In this document: positions 15,992-28,503 of the stretch, in pieces
How the letters are laid out: each line of letters starts with the position of its first letter
How positions within the stretch are numbered: position 1 is the stretch's first letter
From: Amphirosellinia nigrospora
Taxonomy: Eukaryota; Ascomycota; Sordariomycetes; Xylariales; Xylariaceae
Direction: 5' to 3'
DNA length: 64,000 nt
Assembly (NCBI GenBank): GCA_004123355.1
Contig: SCHM01000002.1
Location: 6,421,569 to 6,485,568 of the forward strand
Position numbers and translations under genes: made by a program
The notes under the pieces: generated by a model
The model's database searches: none
What the model was told of the DNA's origin: nothing
Seen by the model: only the letters and a program-made list of their open reading frames with translations

Positions 15992-16140
15992 AAAGCGCAA
16001 AAATATACTTTTTTTAAATATTAATTAGTAATAAAAGTATGCTTTTTTTAAATATTAGTTAATAATAAAAATACGCTTTTTTAAGTATTAATTAGTAGCG
16101 AAAGTACGCTTTTTTTAAATATTAATTAGTAGCGCTATTA
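15992..16140. repeat. Tandem repeat, about 34-bp unit, 4 copies
   Basis: Four consecutive units of the form AAAGTACGCTTTTTTTAAAT followed by ATTAATTAGTAGCG lie head to tail. They differ mainly by transitions of RIP type (GCG to ATA or AAT). Confidence 0.8.
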
Positions 16141-18394
16141 TATTTTTATTAATTATTTATTTTTATTTAAAAAAAAAATAAAAAACTTTTTATAAAAAAA
16201 ATTTATAAGCTTTTTATAAAATATATTAATTTTTATAATATTTTAAGCTTTTTTAATAAAAGTTTAATTTTATTAATATATTTAAACAAAACTTTAAAAT
16301 AGCTTAAACGTTTAAAAAAAAAACCTTATAAATTTAAAAACTACGTTATTATAATTAATTTAAAAACTATTATATATTTACTTTTAATTATTTAATAGAT
16401 TTAGCTATATAATATTAATAATATTAATATTAATTTAGTTTATTAAAAAAAATTATTTTAAAAAATAGTCCAATAAATATTAAAAAACTTAAACAAACTA
16501 TTATTATTATATAAAAAAAAAACTTTAATATTTAAACTTTTAAAATATAACAAAAACTAAATATTATTAAGCTAAACCCCGGTAAAATAAATAATTTTTA
16601 AACTATTAAATAATAAGCTTAAAAATAATTTTTAAAATAAAATTATTCATAAAAGCTTTTTTAAAACTAGCTAATATTTTATTTTAACTATAAATTTAAA
16701 TAATATAAACTTAAAATAAAATATTATAACGTTATAATAGCTTTAAAACAAATATATAATTATTAATTTATATTATAAATATTTTTTATAATATTTAATA
16801 AAATAATTTCTAGTTTAAACTTATTTATAATATAAATTATATAGCTAATAAATCTTTTTATAAAAACTTTTTAAAAATAAATTTAAAAAAAATAAATATT
16901 TTTTGCCCGATTAAAAAATTTCGGGCTTTAATCGGCTATTTTAATAATATATATTAATTTTTATTTAATAAAATATATTTATTTAGATATATATGCGTTA
17001 AAAAATAATAAAACTAATATTATTATTATATTTATAATTAAAAAATTTTTTAAAACTATATATTTATAAATTTAAACTAATAAATAAATATTTAAATTAT
17101 TATTTTATAATATATAAAAAGTTTTTAAATATATTAATTAATTAATATTTTATAGTTAAATTTTTTTTTTTTTAAAATATTTTATATTTAAAAAAATATA
17201 AATTATTTATTATTTAATAATTTTTAGTAAAAAATTATAAATATAAAATTAAATTTATATAAAAACTAATTAAAAATATAATAAATATAAATTATATTTT
17301 ATTTAAAAAAAAACTATTTTTATTTTTATTATTTATATATATTAAAACTATAGCTATATTTTATAATATATTTAATAAAATTTAAAACAATTATCGCTAT
17401 AAAAACCCGTTTTATAATATTAAACTAAATAAATAATTATTATTATATAATTAAACATTAATAATTAATTATTTTAATATTTTATAAAATAAAAAATAAT
17501 ATTAAATTTTTATAAACTATATATAATATTAAATATTAAATAAAATTATAACTATAATAAAATCTAAATGCGTATATTTGTTTAAGCAAAAAAGTTTCGT
17601 ACTAAAAAAACTAATATTTATTTAAAAGTTTTTAAAAAGCTATAAATTTATTAAAACTATAACTAAAATAAACTAATAAATTAAAAATATATTTTTTTAA
17701 TAATAATAAAAACTTTATATAATTATTTTTAAAAATAGCTTTAATATTAAAATAAAATCGTAAACTAAATTCTTTTTTTTATTAATATATAAAACATTAA
17801 TTATTAAATAAATAAAACTTTTAGCTTATAAATAAAAATAAAATATAAATAACTAAAAATAAATATAAATTAACTAAAAATATAATATAAATATAATATA
17901 AATTATTATAAAATTATATATTAATAAATTAAATCGATAATTAAAAATAAAAAATTTTAATTAAAATACTTAAATTTTTTTTTAAAAAATAAAGCTAAAA
18001 AAAATTTTTTTTTTAACAAAAAAACCTTCTTTTCATTTAATCGTACTTCTTTTATAAAACTCAAGCATAGTTCGTATTTATTAGCTTTTATTATTTTATT
18101 TTTAAAATATTAATATATATAGTTTTTGTTTACTTTTTAATATATTTTAAATTTTTAAACTATTTAACGTTAATTATTAAATAAACTATTTTATATAATT
18201 TAGCGAAAAACTGCTAATATATTAAAATAACGCTATATTTATTAATATATTAAATAACTATTAACGTTTTATATTATTTTTAACTAAATTATTTTATAAA
18301 ATATTACTATAAATAAAAAACTATTAAAACTTAATTTTTTTTATTTAGTTTAAATAATTTTTAATAAATATTAATTAACTTCCAAATAATAGCT

Positions 18395-18505
18395 TAATTA
18401 ACGTTTTAGCTTAAAAAGCCTAGCTTTAATTTAAAATAGCTTAGTTTTAGCTTAAAATAGCCTAGCTTTAGTTTAAAATCGCTTAGCTTTTATAAGCTTA
18501 GCTTT
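18395..18505. repeat. Short degenerate tandem repeat (AAAATAGCCTAGCTTTAG)
   Basis: The motif TTTAGTTTAAAATAGCCTAG and close variants recur four to five times with a spacing of roughly 25 bp. It is a local duplication inside RIPed DNA, with no gene nearby. Confidence 0.6.
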
Positions 18506-20083
18506 TTTAAGCTTATTATAATATATAATATTTCGAAAAAAACTATAAATAGCTTTAAAGTTTATAAAAGCAGCAAGCTTATATATACGCTAAATATTAT
18601 TTTTTTATTATTTAAAACATTAATATTATATAGTTCGTTTTTATAATATTTATAAAAACTTAAGCGAAATTAGTTCTAAATTTTAGTTCTAATTTAGTAC
18701 TAGTTTATATTTTTATTACGTATAGCTTAATATAATATAATAAATCGTAGTTTAAACAAATAACTATTTTATAACGTTTTAAAAGTATATTTAGCTTTAA
18801 ATTTTAAATAAAATATTATTACTATATTTAATAGCCGAAATTATATATTAACGTAAAAAATATAAACTTTTTTATTTTTTAATTTAATAGTTTTTTCGAA
18901 TAGCTTTTTAATAAAAATTATTATAATAAGCTTTATTTCGAACTAAAATAATACGCTAGCGTAAAACCTTAGCTCGAAAATCGCTAAATAAATAATATTT
19001 TTTACTTTTATCGAATTATCGAACTTTAAAAACTTTAGCCGTTTAAAGCCTTTATTAAAGCTATAATTTATAATTTAATAATAGCTAAAAAAAACAAAGC
19101 TTAATAATAAAAATAAATTAATAAATAAAAATATTATAAATAAATTAATAAAAAAAAAACGATTTTTATTAAAAAAAAAATATTTATATATAAAAATAAA
19201 AAACTAAATTAAAAATATAATTTTTTAATATTATAATTAATTAAAATAGTTAAGCTTAAAACTAAATTAAAAAATATAATTAATTTAATATATAATTAAC
19301 TAAAACGATTAAATTAAAAAATATAATTGTTTTAATATTATAGTTTTTATGTTCGAAATAGTTTTATATTTATTTTCTAGCTTTATAAACTTTTATAAAC
19401 TTATATAACTATTTATTTGTTATTTTATCTAAATAAAACAACTTTTTAATTTTTATTTAACTATTTTTAAACTATTTAAAGTTTTTAAGTTTATATTCGC
19501 TATATTTATAATTTTATATTTTATTATATAAAAGCTAAAATTAGTTTCGTTTTTATAGTTTAAAGCTATTAAAACTAAATTATAAGTATATAATATAAAC
19601 TAGCTATAATATATTTGCTACTATTTAATAGCTAATAAAGACTATTTTTTAGATTTTTTTAATATTAGTTAATAAGTTATTATAGCTATTTTAGCGAACA
19701 AAAACGTTATATATTTTTCCGAAATGCCGCGTATTTTATACTTTTAGCGTAGCTATTTTTATTATTATAACTATAAAAGCTTTTATTATATCCGGGCATA
19801 AAATATCGGATTTTATTAAAATATATTTTATAATAATATTATATATAATAAATATAGCTAAAGCTTTATTATATAATATAGTTTAAACTAGTTTTAAAAT
19901 AATAGTTTTAAACTTTTAAATTATACTATAAATCGTTAAAAGCGGCATTAAGCATGGTTATATTACTACTAATAATTTTATATTAAGTTTTAAGTTTTTT
20001 TAATAAACATATTTAGCGGTATTATTAAATATTAGCTAGGTTTTTTTATAAAATTAAATAATTATATAAATTATAGTTCGTAT

Positions 20084-20356
20084 AAGTTACGCTTTATACA
20101 CTTAAAAAAACAAAGCTCTAGCATATATAAATATTATATATAAAATCTATAAATAAAATAAGAAAGAAAAAAGGTCTAAATTTATAATATAAGCAGCTGC
20201 TTAAATACTCGCGTAAAGCAGCTACATTTACTGCTAATGCTTGCCTTTATTCATTATAACTATATTTACTATAAGTAGCAGTTATTACAAGTAGAAATTA
20301 TAGGTGCTATAGCTAATAATAAGGCATAGCCATTAAAGCCTGCAAATTTATAACTA
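20084..20356 (-). repeat. LTR of the 20.1-26.7 kb Gypsy fossil (3' LTR on the minus strand)
   Basis: Repeat partner of 26455-26713. Its outer (low-coordinate) half keeps CA-containing sequence such as TATACACTT and CTCTAGCATA. Its inner half is more strongly converted to A/T than the matching part of the right copy. Confidence 0.85.
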
Positions 20357-23300
20357 CCTCCCTTTTAAAAAAAAAAAAATAATTTAACCGGGGTTAAAAT
20401 TATAACTGCTTTTTAACGAAAAAAAAAATCGCTTTAAGTTTTTATTAATATAATTTTTTATAAAGTTTTATACTATTAAATTATTATATTAGCTTTTTTA
20501 TATATTATTTAAAGTTTTTTTACTTAATATAATATTTAAATATATATAATATTTATATATTTTTTTTATTTATATACGTTTTTTTTTACGTTATTTTTTT
20601 TTTTTATATTATAGTTTTATTATTATTTAAATATAGCTTATTAAATTTGTTTTTTATATTACTTTTAGCTATATTTATAATTTTATTAAAAGTTTAATTA
20701 AATTAAAGTTTATATTATAAAAATTTTTTAATATTTTTATATTATTTTTAAAATTTTTTTAAATATTATATATTATTAAAGTTTTAATTTTTTAATTTAT
20801 TTAATATTATAATTTTTAATAATAAAGTTAAAACGTTTATATTTTTTTAATAATAAATTTTTTTTATTTTTAAATTTTATTATTTTTTTTTAAATTTTTT
20901 GCTTTTTAATTTAATAATAAATTATTTAAATATTTTTATAATTAATTTATATAATAATAGTTTAATATTTTTTAAATTATAAAAATATTTAATATAAAAT
21001 ATTTTTATTTTTTTTATATATTTTAAACTTTTATTATATTATAAAAAAATTAGCTTATTTAATAAATAGTTTATTTTTTAAAATTATTTTTTTTTTAAAA
21101 TTAATATATAATTTTTTATATTAAAATTAAATTTATATTAACTTTTATTAGTTTAATTAATTATATATTTTTAATATATTATAAGTTTTTTTTAGCTAAT
21201 TTAATAAATTATTTTATTTTTTTTATTTTTTTTATATATTTATTTAAATCGTTTTTTTTTTTTAAAAAGCTTTTATAATTTTATATTTATAGTTTAATTT
21301 TTTTAATTAAAATTAAATAATATTAAAAAACCTATTTTTATTTTATAAAATAATAGTTTTATTAAATATAAAAAATTAAAGCTTATATATAATTTATAAT
21401 AAATATATATTTAAACTAATTATTTTAATAATAGCTTATATATAATTATAATTTTTAATTAATATATTTATTTATAATTTTTATTTATTTTATAGTTTTA
21501 TAATATTTTATAATAATTAATATATATTTTATATTTATTAGTTTATATAGTTTGTTTATAAAAATAAAAATAAACTAAAGTTTTAGTTTAAAATTATAAT
21601 TATAAATATTTAAAAACTTAAAAAAATCTTTCGTAATATATTTTAATAATATTTTTATAATTATTTTTATAGTATAAAATATAATTTAAGCTTATTTATT
21701 TAAATAGTTTATTATAATTAATATATTATTATATTTATATTTATTTTTAAATATTTATTTAAAATTAATAATAAAATAACGTTATATATATTTAAATATT
21801 AAAAAAATATAAATTTATTAAAAATTTTATTTTTAAATATTTTAATAAGTTTATATTTTATATAGTTTATTATATAATAATTATAATTTTTGTTTAGCTT
21901 TAGCTATTAATAATATTTAATAAGTTTATATATTTTATTTTTATTAAAATATATAATAAATATTTTATAATATATTTTTTTAATAAAATATATTTATAAA
22001 TATAAAAAATTAAAAATAACTAAATATTTATAAAAAATAATTAATTTTTTAATTTTTATAGGTTTTTTAGTTTATTATTTTTTATTTATTAATAATAAAT
22101 TTTTATATTATATTTTTATAGTTTTTTTTAAAAATTTGCTTAATTAATTATAGTTTTATAAAAATATTTAATTTATTATATATTTTAATAAAGTTTATTT
22201 AATATAATTTTATTTACGCAAAAATTAATTATATTATTTATTTATTAATTAAAATAATAAAATAATATTATATTTTTTTTTAACTTTTTATATCGTTAGG
22301 TTTTTTTATTTTTATAATAAAACGTTAGCTAATATATTATTTTTACTAAAGTAATATAAAAAATTATATTTTAAAAAAAATTAATTTATTTAGCTTATTT
22401 TAAATTAAAATATTATTTTTTGCTAAAAAACTTTAATATTTAATTATTAATAAATATTAAAAAAAGCTTATTATAATTATTAATTAATTCGGGTTTTTAT
22501 TTTTTAAAATATAATATAACTATTAATAATTTTTATTATAAATATTATAATTTAATTTAACGTTATAAAATATTTTCGAAAAATATATTATAAAATATTA
22601 GGTTTTATTATATAGTTATAATAATATATTAAAACTAACGTTATTAAATAAATTAATTTTAATTTTTATTAATAAATTATAATTAAAATATTTTAATAAA
22701 AAAAATTTTATTAAAGCTTTTTTAAACTAATAAAATAATTTTTATATTTTTTAGTTTATTTAAAAAATATATTTTTTATATTAATTAATTTAAAAACGTT
22801 ATAATATAATTTTAAATATTAATAAAGTTTTAATAAAAATTATAAAATCTTAAAAAAATTATACGTTTTTAATTAATATAAAAGTTTTTTATTTTAATAT
22901 AACGTTAATTTTAATAAAATTTATTTAAATTTTTTTAATATTAATAATATAGCTTAAAAATTTAGTTTTAATAATATAAAACTTAAACTTTTTTAAATTA
23001 ATTTATAATTTAGCTTAAATTAATTATTTTAATATATAATATATATAAATAATATATTTTTTATTATTTCCGAATAAATAATAATATTATTTATATAAAC
23101 GTTATAAAAATTATTTAAAAAATTAAATAATATATTATTAATATATTATTAAAATATTAAAAATTTATTAATAAACTAAATAATAATATTAATAATTAAT
23201 ATATATTATATTTTATATAAAATATATATAATTTTCGTTTTTAAATAATATATAAATATAATTAAATATTTATTATATATTAAATCGGGTAAAAATTTTT

Positions 23301-26300
23301 GCTTTAATAATATAAACTAAGGTTTTTTAATAAAAAAAAATAAATACTAGTTTTTTTTTATAATTTTATTTAGCTTATAATAATTTATATAAAAATAAAG
23401 CTTATTATTTATTTTTTTTATAAATAAAATAAATATATTATATAAAATATTATTAAATTTAATAAAGTTTTTATATAAATTTTTAATTAAAAATTTTTAT
23501 ATAGTTTTTAGCTTGTTTAATAATATTTTATATAAAAACTATAATTTAAATTAGTTTAAATTTATTTTTAATAAATTTTATTTTATAGTTTATTTATAAA
23601 TAATATAATAATATATTAAAGTTTATTTAATTAAAAACGCGTGCTAAGTTTTAATATTTTTAAGTATTTTTTTTATGTTTTTGTTTTTAATTTTTTTTTT
23701 TTTCTAAAAAGTTATTTTTGTTTTTTTTTAATTTTTTGATTATTTTATCGATTTTATTAATATTAATAATAAATATTTTTTACCCGGTTTTTTTTATTAT
23801 TATATTAAAAATAATTATATTTAAGCTAAATATTTTAATTATTAGTTTTTTTTTATATTAATTAATATTATTTGTTTTATATAATAAAGATTTTTTTATT
23901 AAATTTTAAATAAAAATTAAAATTATATTTTTTATAAAAAATATAATTTATTTTTTTAAAATAAGTTTAATAAAACTAATTAAATATTATTTATTTTTTT
24001 ATTAAAGTTTTTTTATATAAATTATTATGTTTAAAATAAATATTTTTAGTTTTATATTTTTTAAATATTATTTTATTTTTTTTATTATTATTAATATATA
24101 TTTTTTAATTTTAAAATTATAGTTTTATTAATTAACGTTAAATTAATAAACTAAATATTATAGCTATATATTTATTTTATTTATTATTAAATAATATTTA
24201 TATTATAATTAAAAAATAATTAAAATAAAAATATTAAATAGTTTTATTAATAGTTTAATAAAATATTATAATATTTAAATATAATTTATTTAAAATAATA
24301 TTATAAATTAATTAATAATTTATAAGTTTATTTTTAAAAGTTTTTTTATATATTTTTAATATAATAAAAAAATTAATTAATATTTTTTTTATTTTTATTA
24401 TTATATTTTATAACTTTTTTAGCAAAAAAATTTATAATAATAATAAATTAAATAGTTTAATAATTTTTTTATAAATTATTAGTTTATATTTATATATATA
24501 TTTTTTTATATTTTTAAAAAATTATTTATAATTAAAAAAATTTATTATTATATAAAATATAAATATATAATAAAGTTTTTTTTTAAATACTTTTTTATTA
24601 GATTTATTTTATAATAATAATATTTTTTAAAAATTTTTTTTAAAAAAAAAGCTATTTTTTTAAAGTTATTTTTTTTTTTTATATTTATTATAAGTTTATT
24701 TTTTTATATTAGCTAGCTTAATATTTAATATATTATATATAGCTAAAATAATAATAACCCGAGCTTTTTTATTTATTAAAGTTTAATTTTTTAAAAATAT
24801 TTTTTCGAAATATATTTTTATTAATAATAGTTAAAATATTTATTATTAAAAATTAATTATTATATTTTATTAGCGTTAAGCTTAAATAATTAAATAAAAT
24901 TATTATTATTATTATTTAGTTTTAAAATAAAATAAAAATTATTTAAATAAAAATAAAAAAAAAAATAAAAAATATATAAATTTTATATTTTTTTTTTATA
25001 AATTTTATTTTATTTATAATTAATTATTAAATAATAAACTATTTAAAAATAATATTTCGTATAAATATTAAAATTAATATTTTTTTTAAATATTTTAATA
25101 TAGCTTTAATTATTAATTAAAAAATAGTTTATTTTTAAATTTTTTTTTATTTAGTTTTATTAAGTTTAGTTTTATTAGCTAAACGGATAAAAATAATTTA
25201 AAACTTAAAAAATTTAATTATATTAATTAAAACTAAATAATTAAAATTAATTTTAGCTTTTTTATTATAGTTAATATTAATATAAATTTTTTAAAATATT
25301 TTAAAATAGTTTTAAATTAATAAATATTAAAATAATTAAAAAAAAAAAAAAATTATTAGCTATATAGCTTTAATATAAGTTTTAATATTAACTATTTTAG
25401 CTATATTATTATAAAACTAATTAATATTAAATTTAAAGCGATTTTATATATATTAATTTATATTTTAAACTTAAGTTTATTTTTAATTATATTATTATAA
25501 AAATAAATATTAATATTTTAGTATATATTAGTTATTTATTTTTTTATTTTTAATAAAATAAAAGTTATTTATAATAATTTAATAAATTAACTATTTATTA
25601 GTTCGAAATATTTAAGTTATTTTAAGCGTAATTATATTATTGTTTATTTTTATAGTTTATTTAATAATTAATTAATAGTTTATTAATTTTTATTATTAAC
25701 TAAAATTATTTTTAATTATAAATTAAAAATATTAATAATATATATTAATATAATATATTTTATTATAAAAATAATAATTTTATTTATTTTTTATTTAATT
25801 AAGCAAAACTTTATTTTATTTATTTAATTTTTTAGCAAATATATATAAATTAATAATAAATAATAATAAACCGTTATTAAAAAACGCGTATTTTTATTTT
25901 TTAAAAAATAATAATAAAGTTTTTATATATATTATTTATAGTTTAATTTATATTTTTATCGAAGCTAAGCTAAATTATTTTATATAATATATTATTAGTT
26001 TAAAATAAAATAAGCTTAACGTTTTTTATTTATAGTTATATAATTATTAGTTAAATATTAAACTATTAATTAAAGCTAATAATATTTATATTAAATTTTT
26101 ATTTTTTAAATATATAGTTATTAATAATAAACTATTATAAATTAATTAAAAATAATTAGTTTTTATAGTTATTATTATAGTTTTTATATAATTAAAAAGC
26201 TAAAATAAATATATTTTTTTATTATTTATTAAAGTTTTATTATAAAAAACTTATTGTTTTAAATATTTAAATAAATAAGTCCGAAATATTAATAAAAGCT

Positions 26301-26454
26301 TTAGTACGTATAGCCGTACGTTTATTATTTTAGTTTTTTTTTTTAAAAATATTTTAATATTTTTAAATTAAATTAATTATTTAATTTAGTTAAAAAATAT
26401 TATAAAATAGTTTTAATATTTTATAATTTTAAATAATTTATAAATAGTTACGCT

Positions 26455-26713
26455 TTATATATTCGAAAAAATAAAGCTTTAATATATATAATATTATATA
26501 TAAAATCTATAAATAAAATAGGAAAAAAGGAAGGTCTAAATCTATAGTATAAGCAGCTGCTTAAATACTCGCGTGGGGCAGCTACATTCACTACCAGTGC
26601 GCCTTCATTCACTACAACTGCATTTACTACAAGTGGTAGTTACTACAAGTGGAAATTACGGGTGCTATGGCTAGTAGTAAGGCACAGCTACCAGAGCTTG
26701 CAGATCGTAACTG
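26455..26713 (-). repeat. LTR of the 20.1-26.7 kb Gypsy fossil (5' LTR on the minus strand)
   Basis: Repeat partner of 20084-20356. The outer (high-coordinate) half is almost unmutated: GTGGGGCAGCTACATTCACT and the following CA/TG-rich sequence are intact, whereas the left copy has the RIPed form. Confidence 0.85.
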
Positions 26714-26775
26714 TTATATATTTTAAACGGAACTATTTTTAAGTTCGCTATAATTATCGATATTTTTAACTAGTA

Positions 26776-26993
26776 TGACATAGTTACGTACGGGGGCACT
26801 AGCTACTACGTGGCTAGTGGGGCCCCCGAGGCTGTGGCTCGTGGGCAGGGGCCCACGTGACCCCACGTGACCCACGTGGGACCCACCTGTGTATATAGAT
26901 CCGTGGCAGTGGCCTCCGGCCACCACCACCACCACTTATACATCACCACACAATATGACATAGATTACAGCATACCTCTGTAATCTTGTGTTA
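26776..26993. repeat. LTR-like unit 1 of the compact element
   Basis: This copy runs from TGACATAGTTACGTACGG to TCTTGTGTTA. It contains three CACGTG boxes and a GTGGCCTCCGGCCAC hairpin. It is the most divergent of the three, notably between about 26811 and 26830. Confidence 0.8.
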
Positions 26994-26997
26994 AGCT

Positions 26998-27222
26998 TGA
27001 CACAGTCACGTACGGGGGCACTAGCCACGCAGTGGGGACCCGGGGCTGTGGCTCGTGGGCAGGGGCCCACGTGACCCCACGTGACCCACGTGACCCCACG
27101 TGGGACCCACCTGTGTAGATAGATCTGTGGCAGTGGCCTCCGGCCACCACCACCACACTTTACTTATACATCACCACCACACAATATAACATAGATTCTA
27201 GCCCCTCTAAAATATCGTGTTA
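26998..27222. repeat. LTR-like unit 2 of the compact element
   Basis: Begins TGACACAGTCACGTACGG and ends ATATCGTGTTA. It carries four CACGTG boxes within about 40 bp. It follows unit 1 after four bases and borders the 759-bp core on its right. Confidence 0.85.
27061..27110. promoter_or_regulatory. CACGTG (E-box/G-box) array in unit 2
   Basis: Four CACGTG palindromes occur in close succession, separated by ACC or ACCC. CACGTG is the core site of many fungal bHLH factors (Cbf1/Pho4 type). The same array occurs in unit 1 (about 26850-26880, three boxes) and unit 3 (about 28049-28086, four boxes). Regulatory use is inference only. Confidence 0.45.
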
Positions 27223-27981
27223 AGTAATGCCTCCATAGTAAATAGCTAGGACCAGGCCCTTCTGAGTCACCTACCCCTCGAGCCCTGCAGCTTATTTTTT
27301 AAGTCGTTCCTACGATTAATTTTTGCGGTTAAAAATAATTTTATTAGTTGCCGCAATACGTATAAACAGCTGTTTGCAAATCCTACGCGCGGCGAATTCA
27401 AGTACTTAAGCCTAAGCAATTTATATTCGTACGTAATCGGTAAATTTAAATACCCAACTACATATTATTATAACTACGCTGCTGCTATTAACACCTTATT
27501 AACGCTACTTGCTATCGATATTCTAACTAATTAAATACTTTCAAATCTTTTACTTAACTAACTTTCGCGCTATTTATATAGCCGAAACGCTTAAAGTACG
27601 CTATACGGCAGCTATATAAGAAAACTGTTTAAGTGAGCCGATCGGGATCTCGAACAGTATAATACTTCGACAATGCTTTCGCTAGCTATTCGTTACCCTT
27701 TATACTTTAACCTTAGCAAACCTACGTGCTTTATATAAACCTATAGACCCTATAGGTCTACGCAGACCTGCTCGGACCTACAGACTTTTACCTACGTAGA
27801 CCTACACAAACCTATAGATCTATAGACCCTTGTAGACCTTTACGGACCTAGTGGAGGGTCTAGAGGCATTGGCGAATATAGTAGATCTAAGGACCTGCGT
27901 GGCTAGGGCTGTAGCTAGGGCTGTGGCTTGTAGGCTAGGTAGGCTATTGAGGTTAATAGATTTTGCTATATATGCGGCACT

Positions 27982-28207
27982 TGACACAGTTACGTACGGG
28001 GGCACTAGCCACGCAGTGGGGACCCCGGGCTGTGGCTCGTGGGCAGGGGCCCACGTGACCCACGTGACCCACGTGACCCCACGTGGGACCCACCTGTGTA
28101 GATAGATCTGTAGCAGTGGCCTCCGGCCACCACTACCACCACTTTTACTTACACATCACCACCACATAATATAACATAGATTCTAGCCCTTCTAGAATAT
28201 CGTGTTA
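27982..28207. repeat. LTR-like unit 3 of the compact element
   Basis: Begins TGACACAGTTACGTACGG and ends ATATCGTGTTA, directly followed by the TAGTA target duplication. It is very close to unit 2, with four CACGTG boxes spaced slightly differently. Confidence 0.85.
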
Positions 28208-28304
28208 TAGTAGTTATTAGCTTATTTAAACTTTAACTAACGGTTAAACGAAATAAGTATTATTTATAAATAATATTAAGCTAGTTATATATTTAACGCG
28301 CTTT

Positions 28305-28503
28305 TGTTAGATTTAATAATATATGTGTATTAATTATCTATGATTGTTGCTAAGCTTAATTAAGGTATTTTTAGTATAAAGTATTTAATAAGAGTACTAG
28401 CTATTAGTTAAGCTTTAGCGTATTATTATATATATTAAGTAAATAACCGGGTGATTTATTTAGTGATATATAAGTAGATTATTAGTTAGTGCGTAATTTA
28501 ATA
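28305..28503 (+). repeat. Left LTR of the outer nested element
   Basis: Shares with 49338-49538 long blocks such as AGTACTAGCTATTAGTTAAG (variant AGCACTAG on the right) and TAGTGATATATAAGTAGATT. Its first bases retain TG and nearby ATGTGT, which are RIPed in the right copy. Confidence 0.9.

Larger units (their letters stand above)
15003..20083. other. RIP-degraded AT-rich tract, no readable gene
   Basis: Base composition and near loss of CA/TG match the first 7.7 kb. Removing the LTR element between them would make the two tracts continuous, so they may be one older element or one degraded region. A small hairpin (GCCCGA..TCGGGC, about 16906-16928) and two tandem repeats occur. No coding sequence can be supported. 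Confidence 0.75.
20084..26713 (-). mobile_element. Fossil Ty3/Gypsy LTR retrotransposon, minus strand
   Basis: Direct repeats of about 260-270 bp at 20084-20356 and 26455-26713 share long blocks, for example AAGCAGCTGCTTAAATACTC. Their tips form the inverted pair AGTTACG/CGTAACT. On the minus strand a purine tract, AAAAGGGAGG, lies directly before the left-hand LTR, as expected of a polypurine tract, so transcription runs right to left. A degraded minus-strand reverse-transcriptase-like stretch with a YxDD-type box is legible around 23.07-23.12 kb, in the Gypsy style. The element is about 6.6 kb and heavily broken by RIP. The target duplication is not clean; TATA occurs at both flanks. Confidence 0.8.
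26771..28212. mobile_element. Compact three-LTR (TRIM-like) element, little RIP, TSD TAGTA
   Basis: Three copies of a 218-226 bp unit (26776-26993, 26998-27222, 27982-28207) each begin TGACA(C/T)AG and end GTGTTA. The first two are tandem, separated only by AGCT. The second and third enclose a 759-bp core. TAGTA lies directly outside the whole block at both ends (26771-26775 and 28208-28212), a 5-bp target duplication, so the block behaves as one insertion of 1,432 bp. The core has no reading frame of note and contains a cluster of GTAGACCTA-type motifs (about 27740-27850). Its size and lack of coding capacity fit a non-autonomous terminal-repeat element (TRIM). A solo-LTR cluster or a MITE family are alternatives. 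GC content is far above the surroundings, so it is young or has escaped RIP. Confidence 0.7.

Noticed and set aside
16906-16928. GCCCGA..TCGGGC hairpin as a terminator
   Set aside because: Isolated short inverted repeat in RIPed fungal DNA with no adjacent gene; bacterial-type terminators are not expected here.
26723-28105. Several frames of 61-84 codons in the compact repeat element
   Set aside because: They recur because the 220-bp unit is repeated (MVVV..GGHCH-like in two copies), are on opposite strands of the same repeats, and have no protein-like content.
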